From positions 1 through 20,888 of the forward strand of contig DBAV01000023.1 in assembly GCA_002291875.1 (NCBI GenBank): a DNA stretch of 20,888 bases, in the 5' to 3' direction. This document shows positions 1 through 12,005 of the stretch, piece by piece. The notes under the pieces were generated by a model. The model had not been told where the DNA came from and did no database searches. It saw only the letters and a program-made list of their open reading frames with translations. The position numbers were made by a program, and so were the translations under genes. The DNA comes from Hyphomonadaceae bacterium UBA1001 (GTDB lineage Bacteria > Pseudomonadota > Alphaproteobacteria > Caulobacterales > Aquidulcibacteraceae). Positions within the stretch are counted from its first letter, which is position 1; each line of letters begins with the position of its first letter.

Positions 1-1350
<1,350 letters not shown>

Positions 1351-1431
1351 GCCTGGCTCCTGGCTGGCGATCCGGCGGCCACTGGGGCGTTCGTGCCGGT
1401 CGCATGGAAATCGAATCCGATGGGGTCGGGC

Positions 1432-1463
1432 GGCGGGGGCACGCCGCGTCGCGCGTCCCCGCC
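1432..1463 (-). other. GC-rich hairpin in the rpoB-rpoC spacer
   Basis: The 133 bp rpoB-rpoC spacer contains arms GGCGGGG and CCCCGCC around an 18-base GC-rich interior. No T-run follows on the minus strand, so it does not look like an intrinsic terminator. It could be an mRNA processing or stability structure. The pairing is seen in the sequence; any function is inference. Confidence 0.35.
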
Positions 1464-1483
1464 GTCATGAAAGCGTTCCTGGA

Positions 1484-5644
<4,161 letters not shown>

Positions 5645-5821
5645 CGCTCTCCCCTGATGGACCCGTCACGCCGTCGCCGGTGCGGGGTCTTGACCTGTTG
5701 CCGCGGGATGCGGCTGCGTGCTGTGGCCGCGCCGGGCGCGACCGTATCGGTGTGCCGCTCCGGCGGGGGCCGGAAGGGCCGAAGCGGGCGACGCGCCGGG
5801 CGACGCCCCCTTCACGCGGCT

Positions 5822-5851
5822 GGTCGCGGCCCCGAAAACGGGACCGCGACC
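5822..5851 (-). promoter_or_regulatory. Strong RNA hairpin in the rplL-rpoB spacer
   Basis: The spacer of about 280 bp between rplL and rpoB contains a 12 bp stem on the minus strand (GGTCGCGGTCCC pairing with GGGGCCGCGACC, one G-U pair) closed by a GTTTTC loop. There is no U-tract. In enterobacteria the equivalent spacer holds a partial terminator and an RNase III site that set the ratio of ribosomal protein to polymerase. This hairpin sits in the same place and may act similarly. Structure is seen; role is inferred from the analogous position. The rest of the spacer shows no gene. Confidence 0.5.
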
Positions 5852-5924
5852 GCCGGTTTCGTGCCGCGCCGCCCTGCCCCGGCCGGGATCGCTCCCGGGG
5901 CCGCAGCCTGACGGCGCGGGCGCG

Positions 5925-6308
5925 TCACTTCAGCTCGACCTTGGCGCCGGCCTTCTCGAGCTGTTCCTTCAGCTTCTGGCCATCGGACTTGGACACGTTT
6001 TCCTTGACGGCCTTGGGCGCACCCTCGACCAGGTCCTTGGCTTCCTTCAGGCCGAGGTTGGTGATCGCGCGGACCTCCTTGATGACCTCGATCTTCTTGT
6101 CGCCCGCGGCGACCAGCATCACGGTGAATTCGGTCTGCTCCTCGACCGGGGCGGCGGCAGCGCCACCACCGCCGGCCGGGGCGGCGGCAACGGCCACCGG
6201 GGCCGCGGCCGAGACGCCCCACTTGTCCTCGAGCAGCTTGGACAGCTCGGCGGCTTCGAGGACGGTCAGCGAGGAGAGTTCCTCGACGATCTTATCAAGT
6301 TTCGACAT
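5925..6308 (-). CDS. rplL: 50S ribosomal protein L7/L12
   Basis: L7/L12 forms the flexible multimeric stalk that recruits translation GTPases. The 127-residue product has the family layout: an N-terminal dimerisation and L10-binding domain (residues 1-33, MSKLDKIVEELSSLTVLEA), an Ala/Gly/Pro-rich hinge (about 34-58), and the compact C-terminal factor-binding domain (EEQTEFTVMLVAAGDKKIEV onward, including TNLGLKEAKDLVE). ATG at 6308 has an AAGGA ribosome site about 10 bases upstream. It lies 76 bp after rplJ on the same strand and is cotranscribed with it, as usual for the L10-L12 pair. Identity is certain. Confidence 0.98.
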   Translation of the reverse strand: MSKLDKIVEELSSLTVLEAAELSKLLEDKWGVSAAAPVAVAAAPAGGGGAAAAPVEEQTEFTVMLVAAGDKKIEVIKEVRAITNLGLKEAKDLVEGAPKAVKENVSKSDGQKLKEQLEKAGAKVELK

Positions 6309-6384
6309 TTCCAGGTTTTCCTTGCATTCGATTTTTCAGGATCCGTTCGGATCGGAACACGCTGCCGGCCGGCCGGGCCGACCC

Positions 6385-6903
6385 TCAGGCCGCCTCGTCG
6401 CGCTTGGCATAGGCACCAAAGACACGGGCCAGCTGGCCCGCGGGTGCCTGCAGCACGCCCGCGACCTTGGTCGCCGGCGCCTGGACGAGGCCGATGATCT
6501 TGGCGCGCAGCTCGTCCAGCGACGGAAGCGTCGCCAGCGACCGCACCCCGGTGCCGTCCAGCACCTGGCCGCCCAGGATCGCACCCACGAGGACGAACTT
6601 GTCCTTCTCCTTGGCGAACGCGGCGGCCACCTTGGGGGCGGTCACCGGATCGGTCGAGAAGGCGATCGCCACGGGGCCCTTGAACATGTCCGCCCCGGCG
6701 ACGCCGGGATGGTTTTCGAGGGCGATCTTGGCCAGCCGGTTCTTGACGACCATCAGGCCTGCGCCAGCCTCTTTCAGGCGGGCGCGCAGCGTGGTCAGTT
6801 CCGCGACGGACAGGCCGGAATAGTGGCCGATGACCACCACCCCGGAGTCGGCGAAGACACCCCTGAGGGCCTCCACCATCTCGGCTTTTTCAGCACGATC
6901 CAT
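6385..6903 (-). CDS. rplJ: 50S ribosomal protein L10
   Basis: L10 anchors the L7/L12 dimers to the 23S rRNA at the base of the ribosomal stalk, and in many bacteria represses its own mRNA. The 172-residue product begins MDRAEKAEMVEALRG and contains the conserved VVVIGHYSGLSVAEL, VVKNRLAKIAL and FKGPVAIAFS segments. The C-terminal helix that binds L12 follows. I chose ATG at 6903 rather than the in-frame ATG at 6933 because GTGGAG lies about 8 bases upstream and the product then matches the family N-terminus and usual length. It is followed by rplL. Confidence 0.97.
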   Translation of the reverse strand: MDRAEKAEMVEALRGVFADSGVVVIGHYSGLSVAELTTLRARLKEAGAGLMVVKNRLAKIALENHPGVAGADMFKGPVAIAFSTDPVTAPKVAAAFAKEKDKFVLVGAILGGQVLDGTGVRSLATLPSLDELRAKIIGLVQAPATKVAGVLQAPAGQLARVFGAYAKRDEAA

Positions 6904-7152
6904 TGCGGTCTCCACGCACGGCGGCCGGACCATCCGACCGCCCTGGCGCGTCCGAAGGTCGCCGACCCGTCATCCAGGTCCACGCCCATCGCACGCGTGA
7001 CGACCTGTCCCAGATCCCGTATCGAACGCGGGCCGCGTGCAGCGCACGACGGCCACCCGTCTGATCTCGATCATCTGTCTCATGCGGGCCGAAGGGCGCG
7101 GGGCCCCGCGATTAAGGCCCCACGATCGGGGCCGCCAGCAATCTCGGACAGG
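6904..7152 (-). promoter_or_regulatory. rplJ upstream leader, GC-rich palindromes, no gene
   Basis: About 250 bp separate the terminator after rplA from the rplJ start. I see no credible gene. Two palindromes are present: a perfect 14-base one at 7097-7110 (CGCGGGGCCCCGCG), and a hairpin at 7116-7133 (GGCCCC and GGGGCC arms, 6-base loop). In other bacteria this region carries the rplJ promoter and the L10-binding leader. Promoter boxes are not recognisable by eye here, so the assignment rests on position and on the upstream terminator. Confidence 0.4.
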
Positions 7153-7187
7153 AAAAAACCAAAGGGGCCCGGATCGGACCCCTTTGG
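7153..7187 (-). terminator. Rho-independent terminator of rplKA
   Basis: On the minus strand a 9 bp perfect stem (CCAAAGGGG with CCCCTTTGG) extends inward by a T-G pair and CCG/CGG to a tiny ATC loop. It is followed directly by six T residues. It lies about 165 bases after the rplA stop. This is a textbook intrinsic terminator in the orientation expected for rplKA. It implies that rplJL-rpoBC has its own promoter, or that termination here is partial. Confidence 0.85.
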
Positions 7188-7351
7188 ATTTCCGATGGCG
7201 GAGCGCCATCAAGCGGCTGCCTATGCACCCCCCGGGCGCCTGGCGCAAGGGGGGTTGACAGAAAGTTGCAGATGAGCGTGGAACCAACCCCGCGCTCGTC
7301 AAGTGGGCATCCGCAGGGCGGCCGCGAAACGGCGCGCCCCGCGGCGATCGC

Positions 7352-8053
7352 TCAGCCCTGCCCGCCCGGCAGCGCGCTGGCCACCTCGACGCGGACACCC
7401 GGGCCCATGGTCGAGCTCAGCGCCAGCTTCTTCAGATAGGTGCCCTTGGCGCCGGTCGGCTTGGCCTTGGCAACCGCATCCACGAAGGCGCGGATGTTCT
7501 GGGCCAGGGCCTCTTCGGCGAACGAGACCTTGCCGATGCCGGCGTGGATGATGCCCGCCTTCTCGACCCGGAACTCGACCGCACCGCCCTTGGAATCCTT
7601 GACCGCCTTGGTGACGTCCATCGTCACCGTGCCGACCTTGGGGTTGGGCATCAGGCCGCGCGGGCCCAGCACCTTGCCCAGCCGGCCCACCAGGGCCATC
7701 ATGTCGGGCGTGGCGATGACGCGGTCGAAGTCCATGCGTCCGCCCAGCACCTCTTCCAGAAGGTCCTCGGCGCCCACGACCTCGGCACCCGCGGCGCGCG
7801 CCTCGTCGGCCTTGGGGCCGCGCGCGAACACCGCCACCCGCACCGAACGGCCCGTGCCATTGGGCAGCGAGACCACGCCGCGCACCATCTGGTCGGCATA
7901 TTTGGGATCGACGCCCAGATTCAGGGCGACCTCGACGGTTTCGTCGAACTTGGTCTTGGCATTCGCCTTCACGATGGCGATCGCCTCGGCCAGGGGAACG
8001 GTCTTCTTGGGGTCGACACCTGCACGGGCGGCCCGGATACGCTTGCCTGCCAT
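7352..8053 (-). CDS. rplA: 50S ribosomal protein L1
   Basis: L1 forms the mobile stalk near the ribosomal E site and helps release deacylated tRNA. It often represses its own operon by binding the leader mRNA. The 233-residue product starts MAGKRIRAARAGVDPKK. It contains the family signature LGPRGLMPNPKVGTVT and the early segment FDETVEVALNLGVDPKYADQ. ATG at 8053 was chosen over the in-frame ATG at 8086, which would extend into rplK and add residues foreign to L1. Only 4 bp separate it from the rplK stop, so the two are translationally coupled, with the GGTGGGG ribosome site inside the end of rplK. Confidence 0.97.
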   Translation of the reverse strand: MAGKRIRAARAGVDPKKTVPLAEAIAIVKANAKTKFDETVEVALNLGVDPKYADQMVRGVVSLPNGTGRSVRVAVFARGPKADEARAAGAEVVGAEDLLEEVLGGRMDFDRVIATPDMMALVGRLGKVLGPRGLMPNPKVGTVTMDVTKAVKDSKGGAVEFRVEKAGIIHAGIGKVSFAEEALAQNIRAFVDAVAKAKPTGAKGTYLKKLALSSTMGPGVRVEVASALPGGQG

Positions 8054-8057
8054 CGGA

Positions 8058-8504
8058 TTACCCCACCACCTCGAGACCCATCGCACGGGCCGAACCCATG
8101 ATCGACTGGGTCGCGGCGTCCAGGTCGAACGCGTTCATGTCCTTGAACTTCAGCTCGGCGATCTCGCGGCACTGCGCGACGGTCACCTTGCCGACGACGT
8201 CGGTGCCGGGCTTCTTCGAGCCCGACGAGGGCTTCTTGCCCAGCTTCAGGCCCGCCGCCTTCTTCAGCAGGAAGGTCGCCGGCGGCGTCTTGATCTCGAA
8301 GGTGAAGGTCTTGTCCTGGAAGTAGGTGATGACGACCGGGCACGGCATGCCCTTTTCCATCTCCTGGGTGCGGGCGTTGAAGCCCTTGCAGAATTCCATG
8401 ATGTTCAGGCCGCGCTGACCCAGAGCGGGGCCGATGGGTGGCGACGGGTTCGCGGAACCGGCCGGCACCTGGAGCTTGATCTGCCCCATGACTTTCTTTG
8501 CCAT
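8058..8504 (-). CDS. rplK: 50S ribosomal protein L11
   Basis: L11 binds the GTPase-associated region of 23S rRNA with L10/L12. The 148-residue product (family about 142) begins MAKKVMGQIKLQVPAG. It shows the proline-rich N-domain (SANPSPPIGPALGQRGLNIM), FCKGFNARTQ, and the C-terminal RNA-binding domain with the TPPATFLLKKAAG segment. ATG at 8504 is preceded by GAGGA at good spacing; the longer in-frame reading from 8588 adds residues unlike L11 and was rejected. nusG, its usual upstream partner, lies more than 2.3 kb away because accessory DNA is inserted between them. Confidence 0.97.
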   Translation of the reverse strand: MAKKVMGQIKLQVPAGSANPSPPIGPALGQRGLNIMEFCKGFNARTQEMEKGMPCPVVITYFQDKTFTFEIKTPPATFLLKKAAGLKLGKKPSSGSKKPGTDVVGKVTVAQCREIAELKFKDMNAFDLDAATQSIMGSARAMGLEVVG

Positions 8505-8622
8505 GTCGTCCTCATCGAGGTTGAGGGGCGTGGTGCGGCCCCAGGCAGGACTTTGCCCGGACCTCCCACGCGGGGACCGCCGCGGCACGCGCCCCGGCGG
8601 AAGCGCGCGCCCTTACGCGCCC

Positions 8623-8642
8623 GCGGTGGAAATGTCCACCGC
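8623..8642. other. Perfect 8 bp hairpin upstream of rplK
   Basis: GCGGTGGA and TCCACCGC form an 8 bp stem around a 4-base loop, about 120 bp upstream of the rplK start. No T-run follows on either strand. It lies in the leader expected for rplKA, where L1 or another factor could act, but I see no recognisable L1-binding motif. The flanking sequence from 8505 to 8683 holds no gene. Confidence 0.3.
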
Positions 8643-8683
8643 CCGGGTGCCGACACCGATACCGTTCCAGCTGCAAAGGCACA

Positions 8684-8852
8684 GGAGCCCGGGCTTCCAG
8701 GCCCGGTTCTCGCCGAAACAACCGCGCGTTGAAGCGCGGGCTCCGGCGGAGCGTGCTTTGTCACTGGATGACCCCTGACGCTGCCAGCACCGGAGCCCGG
8801 GCTTCCAGGCCCGGTTCTGGCCGAAACAACCGCGCTTTGAAGCGCGGGCTCC
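8684..8852. repeat. REP/BIME array A, two paired units
   Basis: Two BIME-like units lie between rplK and the first Uma2 gene. Each unit has a plus-oriented 23 bp palindrome with a GGAG head (8684-8706, 8792-8814), a short linker (ttctcgccgaaacaa type), and an opposing palindrome ending CTCC (8722-8744, 8830-8852). Plus copies have arms CCGGGCTT/GGCCCGG; minus copies have CCGCGC/GCGCGGG arms. The unit period is 108 bp. A GGAG head followed by an imperfect stem is the known signature of REP elements associated with RAYT transposases. The spacer after the second unit recurs in array C. Confidence 0.85.
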
Positions 8853-8925
8853 GGCGGGGCGGATGTTGACGCTGGAGGACCTGTCACGGCGCAAGCACAG
8901 GCGCCCGGCATTGCGGCCAGTCCGG

Positions 8926-9501
8926 TCAGACGTTCAGCAGTGCGGCCGTGGAAAATCCCAGATCGAGCGTGCGCGCCGCAATGGTCTCACCGAATTTCAC
9001 CACCTCGCGCGTCCGATAGCCGTCCTCGCCCGGCTCGGCATGGAGAAAGATCACACGGCCACGCACGTCCACCACCCAGTATTCGGTCATGCCCGATCTT
9101 GCGAAGTCGCGCATTTTCTCACCCAGATCGTCGCTCAGGGACGTATCGGCGACTTCGACTGCGATGCATACCGCCTGGATCGGGAGGGGGCCGTCAAGCG
9201 TAGGCTCGATGGCCGATTTTCGGGCCACCACGAGGTCGACCGTCGGCACGAAGCGGTCGCCGCAGAGCACGGAAATCTCGTCCAGAACGCGCAGGTCGCC
9301 ACCGCGCTGCCTGACAGCGTCCAGGAGGAGTTGGGCAAACTCGATCTTCACCACGCTGTGCCTGAAATGGACCGGCGCCATCAGCGAAACCACGCCCCCT
9401 CGCAACTCGACCCGACCGATTGTGGCAAAAGCCCCCTTGCGCGCCATGTCCTCGAACTGGGCATGGTTGAGCCGGAAAGTGGTGGGAAAGACCGCGTTCA
9501 T
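8926..9501 (-). CDS. Uma2-family (DUF820) restriction endonuclease-like protein, copy 1
   Basis: Uma2/DUF820 proteins have a PD-(D/E)xK nuclease-like fold; their biological role is mostly unknown. The 191-residue product shows the expected core: Asp89 in VPTVDLVVARK, Glu116 in AVEVADTS, Lys129 in LGEKM, and the family hallmark FARSGMTEYWVVDVRGRV at 133-150. The candidate catalytic triad is therefore intact. I chose ATG at 9501 because AAGGGA lies about 9 bases upstream; an in-frame GTG at 9519 is the alternative. It lies on the same strand as, and 131 bp downstream of, a paralogue with which it shares a near-identical 3' half. It sits inside the ribosomal gene cluster between palindrome arrays, which suggests late insertion. 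Confidence 0.8.
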   Translation of the reverse strand: MNAVFPTTFRLNHAQFEDMARKGAFATIGRVELRGGVVSLMAPVHFRHSVVKIEFAQLLLDAVRQRGGDLRVLDEISVLCGDRFVPTVDLVVARKSAIEPTLDGPLPIQAVCIAVEVADTSLSDDLGEKMRDFARSGMTEYWVVDVRGRVIFLHAEPGEDGYRTREVVKFGETIAARTLDLGFSTAALLNV

Positions 9502-9592
9502 GGACGCGTCCCTTAACACGAAGCCGTCCCTTTCGAAATCGCTTGTCAGCGCGCCTCAAGGATCTGCGGCGTTGCGCGGCACGACCCGCACA

Positions 9593-9615
9593 GGAGCCCG
9601 GGCTTGCAGGCCCGG
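9593..9615 (+). repeat. Single REP palindrome between the Uma2 copies
   Basis: One GGAG-headed palindrome with arms CCGGGCTT/AGGCCCGG ends 17 bp before the stop-codon edge of the second Uma2 gene. The corresponding place beside copy 1 (about 8896-8909) keeps the flanks CACAGG and GCCCGGCATTG but lacks the middle of the palindrome. The same REP was therefore duplicated with the gene and then partly deleted in one copy, or inserted imprecisely. Confidence 0.75.
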
Positions 9616-9632
9616 CATTGCGGCCAGTCCGG

Positions 9633-10205
9633 TCAGACGTTCAGCAGTGCGGCCGTCGAAAATCCCAGATCGAGCGTGCGCGCCGCAATAGCCTCACCGA
9701 ATTTCACAACCTCGCGGGTCCGATAGCCATCCTCGCCCGGCTCGGCATGGACAAAGATCACCCGGCCACGCACGTCCACCACCCAGTATTCGGTGACCCC
9801 GGACCGCGCATAGCCGCGCATTTTCTCGCCCAGATCGTCGTCGAGCGATGTGTCGGCCACTTCGATCACCAGCCGCACGGCCTCGAGCGGCAGCGGTCCG
9901 TCATGCCCCGCCGGAACGCACGCCGGGTCCCACAGCACCATGTCGGCGGTGGGCATGAAATCTTCGGCCAGCTGTAAGGACAGTTCGATGTTTGCGCGCA
10001 GTGCAGAACGACCAGCCGACAATGCCGCGTTGAGCGCCAAATAGAGCGCGCTCGATATGCTCGAATGCCTCAGATACACCGGCGCCATCAGCGAGATCAT
10101 CCCATTGCGCAGCTCGACCCGGCCCACAGTGTCGAACGCCCCTTTGCGCGCCATCTCGGCGAACTGTCGCGAGGTCAGGGTCATCGGCCGCGGGATGGAG
10201 TTCAT
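9633..10205 (-). CDS. Uma2-family (DUF820) restriction endonuclease-like protein, copy 2
   Basis: The 190-residue product is a paralogue of the gene at 8926-9501. The PD-(D/E)xK-type residues are present: Asp88 in MPTADMVLWD, Glu115 in LVIEVADTS, Lys128 in LGEKM. The YARSGVTEYWVVDV hallmark follows. The final 75 residues differ from copy 1 at only six positions, whereas residues 45-110 are clearly divergent. ATG at 10205 gives an N-terminus (MNSIPRPMTL) alignable with copy 1, although its ribosome site is weak (TGGAA). It lies directly downstream of array C. Function is unknown; such genes often occur in multiple copies and in mobile neighbourhoods. Confidence 0.78.
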   Translation of the reverse strand: MNSIPRPMTLTSRQFAEMARKGAFDTVGRVELRNGMISLMAPVYLRHSSISSALYLALNAALSAGRSALRANIELSLQLAEDFMPTADMVLWDPACVPAGHDGPLPLEAVRLVIEVADTSLDDDLGEKMRGYARSGVTEYWVVDVRGRVIFVHAEPGEDGYRTREVVKFGEAIAARTLDLGFSTAALLNV

Positions 10206-10230
10206 GGCAGGGTTCCATACACCGCGTCAG

Positions 10231-10786
10231 CCGCGCCTGGAAGCGCGGGCTCCGGCGGGGCGCTCTTTGATGGTCGAGAACCTTGAGAAAAGGCAGCCTC
10301 GGAGCCCGGGCTTCCAAGCCCGGTATCACGCGCGACCGCGCCTGGAAGCGCGGGCTCCGGCGGGGCAGACCTTGACGCTGGAGGACCTGTCACGGCGAAC
10401 GCACAGGAGCCCGGGCTTCAAAGCCCGGTTCTTGCCGAAACGGCCGCGCCTGGAAGCGCGGGCTCCGGCGGGGCGTGCTCTGTCTCTGGATGACCCCTGA
10501 CGCTGCCAGCACAGGAGCCCGGGCTTCAAAGCCCGGTTCTCGCCGAAACGGCCGCGCCTGGAAGCGCGGGCTCCGGCGGGGCGCTCTCTGTCCCTGGATC
10601 ACCCCTGATGCCGCCAACACCGGAGCCCGGGCTTCCAAGCCCGGTATTACGCGCGACCGCGCCTGGAAGCGCGGGCTCCGGCGGGGCGTGATCCGTCTCT
10701 GGATGACCCCTGACGCTGCCAGCACAGGATCCCGGGCTTCAAAGCCCGGTATTGCGGCAACAACCGCGCCTGGAAGCGCGGGCTCC
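10231..10786. repeat. REP/BIME array C, tandem 105-108 bp units
   Basis: Eleven palindromes fill the gap between the second Uma2 gene and nusG. A lone minus copy (10231-10253) is followed by five head-to-head pairs: 10301-10323/10336-10358, 10406-10428/10444-10466, 10514-10536/10552-10574, 10622-10644/10657-10679 and 10727-10749/10764-10786. Plus copies have CCGGGCTT/AAGCCCGG arms and minus copies CCGCGCC/GCGCGGG arms. Steps between plus copies are 105, 108, 108 and 105 bp. The longer spacers fall into three related families beginning GGCGGGGC. The last plus copy has GGAT instead of GGAG. No T-runs are present. This is a BIME-2-like tandem array, not a CRISPR: the repeats alternate orientation and the spacers are shared. 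Confidence 0.88.
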
Positions 10787-10810
10787 GGCAGGGCGCTGGT
10801 TGCGGGGATC

Positions 10811-11344
10811 TTAGCGGACCTTTTCGACCTCGGAATAGGACAGGTCGACCGGTGTCTCGCGGCCGAAGATGGACACCGAGACCTTGAGGCGCGCGCGGCC
10901 CTCGTCGACCTCCTCGACCAGACCCTCGAACGAGGCGAACGGGCCGTCCACCACGCGCACCTTCTCGCCGGTGTCGAAGACGATCAGCTGGCGCGGCTTT
11001 TCGGCGGCTTCCTTGGCGACGCCCAGGATGCGCTCGACCTCGCGTTCGGGCACGGCGACCGGCTTGTCGCCCGAACCCAGAAAACCCGTGACCTTGGCGG
11101 TGTTCTTGATCAGCGCATGGGCGGCGTCGGACATGTGCATCTTGACCAGCACATAGCCGGGGAAGAACCGCCGCGAGACCACGCGCTTGCGGCCACGCAC
11201 GCTCTCGACCACCTCTTCGGTCGGCACCTTGATCTCTTCGAAATGGTCCGAGATGCCCTGGCGTTCGGCCTGGTCACGGATGGCGCGCGCGACCTTGTCC
11301 TCGAAGTTCGAATAGGCGTGAACGATGTACCATTTGGCGTCCAT
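10811..11344 (-). CDS. nusG: Transcription termination/antitermination protein NusG
   Basis: NusG binds the RNA polymerase clamp, increases processivity, and links polymerase to Rho or the ribosome. The 177-residue product begins MDAKWYIVHAYSNFEDKVAR. The NGN domain covers about residues 4-110 and includes FFPGYVLVKM. A C-terminal KOW domain covers about 123-175 (VFDTGEKVRVVDGPFASFEG). The start at 11344 is fixed by the conserved WY(I/V)VHAYS N-terminus; the nearest purine-rich site (AGGA) is rather far upstream. It follows secE by 23 bp, the usual pairing. The gap to rplK downstream is unusually long. Confidence 0.97.
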   Translation of the reverse strand: MDAKWYIVHAYSNFEDKVARAIRDQAERQGISDHFEEIKVPTEEVVESVRGRKRVVSRRFFPGYVLVKMHMSDAAHALIKNTAKVTGFLGSGDKPVAVPEREVERILGVAKEAAEKPRQLIVFDTGEKVRVVDGPFASFEGLVEEVDEGRARLKVSVSIFGRETPVDLSYSEVEKVR

Positions 11345-11367
11345 GGGGTCGTCGTGTCCTGATGGGG

Positions 11368-11607
11368 TCAGCGCGCGAATTCCAGCGCCCAGCTGACCAG
11401 CGAACGGATGGTGAAGTCCGCGAAAAAGAAGAAGATGCCGGCGATCAGCACCATGATGAACACCATGATGGTCGACAGGGTGGTTTCCTGGCGCGAGGTC
11501 CAGGTGATCTTGCGCGACTCGGCGCGGACCTCGCGGACGAAGGCGACCGGGTTGAAGCCGCGACGGGGTTCGTCGGCCTGGCTGCCCTGCGCCCTGGAAT
11601 CGCTCAT
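11368..11607 (-). CDS. secE: Preprotein translocase subunit SecE
   Basis: SecE is the small essential subunit that clamps the SecY channel in the inner membrane. The 79-residue product has the short single-span form usual outside enterobacteria. A polar N-terminus is followed by an amphipathic segment (NPVAFVREVRAESRKITWTS) and one hydrophobic helix at about residues 44-62 (LSTIMVFIMVLIAGIFFFF). The start at 11607 (MSDSRAQGSQ) has a GGAG site 10 bases upstream; the longer reading from 11706 would run toward the tRNA gene and was rejected. It lies between tRNA-Trp and nusG, the classical order. Confidence 0.96.
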   Translation of the reverse strand: MSDSRAQGSQADEPRRGFNPVAFVREVRAESRKITWTSRQETTLSTIMVFIMVLIAGIFFFFADFTIRSLVSWALEFAR

Positions 11608-11700
11608 GGACGTTCGCTCCGCTCGGCTGGGGCAGGCCGCGCGGCATGCGCGGTGACGCCCCCTCTGCTGTCCCTGGTCCGACCCATGATGGTCACGGGC

Positions 11701-11776
11701 TGGCACGAGTGGAGGGACTCGAACCCCCGGCCCTCGGTTTTGGAGACCGATGCTCTACCAACTGAGCTACACTCGT
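11701..11776 (-). tRNA. tRNA-Trp (anticodon CCA)
   Basis: The minus strand folds into a complete 76-base cloverleaf. The acceptor stem is ACGAGTG/CACTCGT, the D-arm is GCTCAGTTGGTAGAGC, and the anticodon stem TCGGT/ACCGA closes loop CTCCAAA with anticodon CCA. The T-arm is GGGGG-TTCGAGT-CCCTC, with a G-T pair. Discriminator G and an encoded CCA end complete the gene. tRNA-Trp immediately before secE-nusG is a conserved arrangement. Confidence 0.97.
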
Positions 11777-11842
11777 GCGTCCGCCCGCGACATCGGGGCC
11801 GGTGGAACCGGTCCCGGCATCGCACATCGGGTGGGATGGATG

Positions 11843-11872
11843 TCGATACACCCGACGGGTCATCGGATGCAA
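11843..11872 (-). promoter_or_regulatory. Possible sigma-70-type promoter of tRNA-Trp-secE-nusG
   Basis: On the minus strand TTGCAT (11872-11867) is separated by 18 bases from TATCGA (11848-11843), which would start transcription roughly 60 bases before the tRNA 5' end. The match to consensus is partial and the region is GC-rich, so this is a tentative assignment based mainly on position. Confidence 0.3.
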
Positions 11873-12005
11873 GCGTCGATGCAGGGCGGCATTGCAGCCC
11901 ACCGGCCCCGCCGGCACACCGATTGCAGCACCGGGCGCAGCGGCCCGCGCACCCGGGCGACGCCGTTCAGGAGACATTCAGCCCCCCGATGACTAAAGGG
12001 ACGCC

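Noticed and set aside
8684..8852. REP palindromes as Rho-independent terminators.
   Set aside because: None of the palindromes is followed by a T-run on either strand. They may still hinder polymerase or protect mRNA ends, but they are not canonical terminators.
10057..10725. Long open frames on both strands across array C that read as a peptide repeat of about 35-36 residues (plus: SPGFQAR...RLEARAPAG; minus: RSPRFQAR...GFEARAPV).
   Set aside because: The steps of 105 and 108 bp are multiples of three, so repeats stay in frame by construction. Both strands are open, there is no ribosome site, and the 107 bp array D breaks the pattern. This is noncoding REP DNA, not a repeat protein.
10231..10786. 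CRISPR array (regular repeat of about 107 bp with spacers).
   Set aside because: Repeats alternate orientation, spacers are shared between units and arrays and are not unique, the period is too long, and no cas genes are present.
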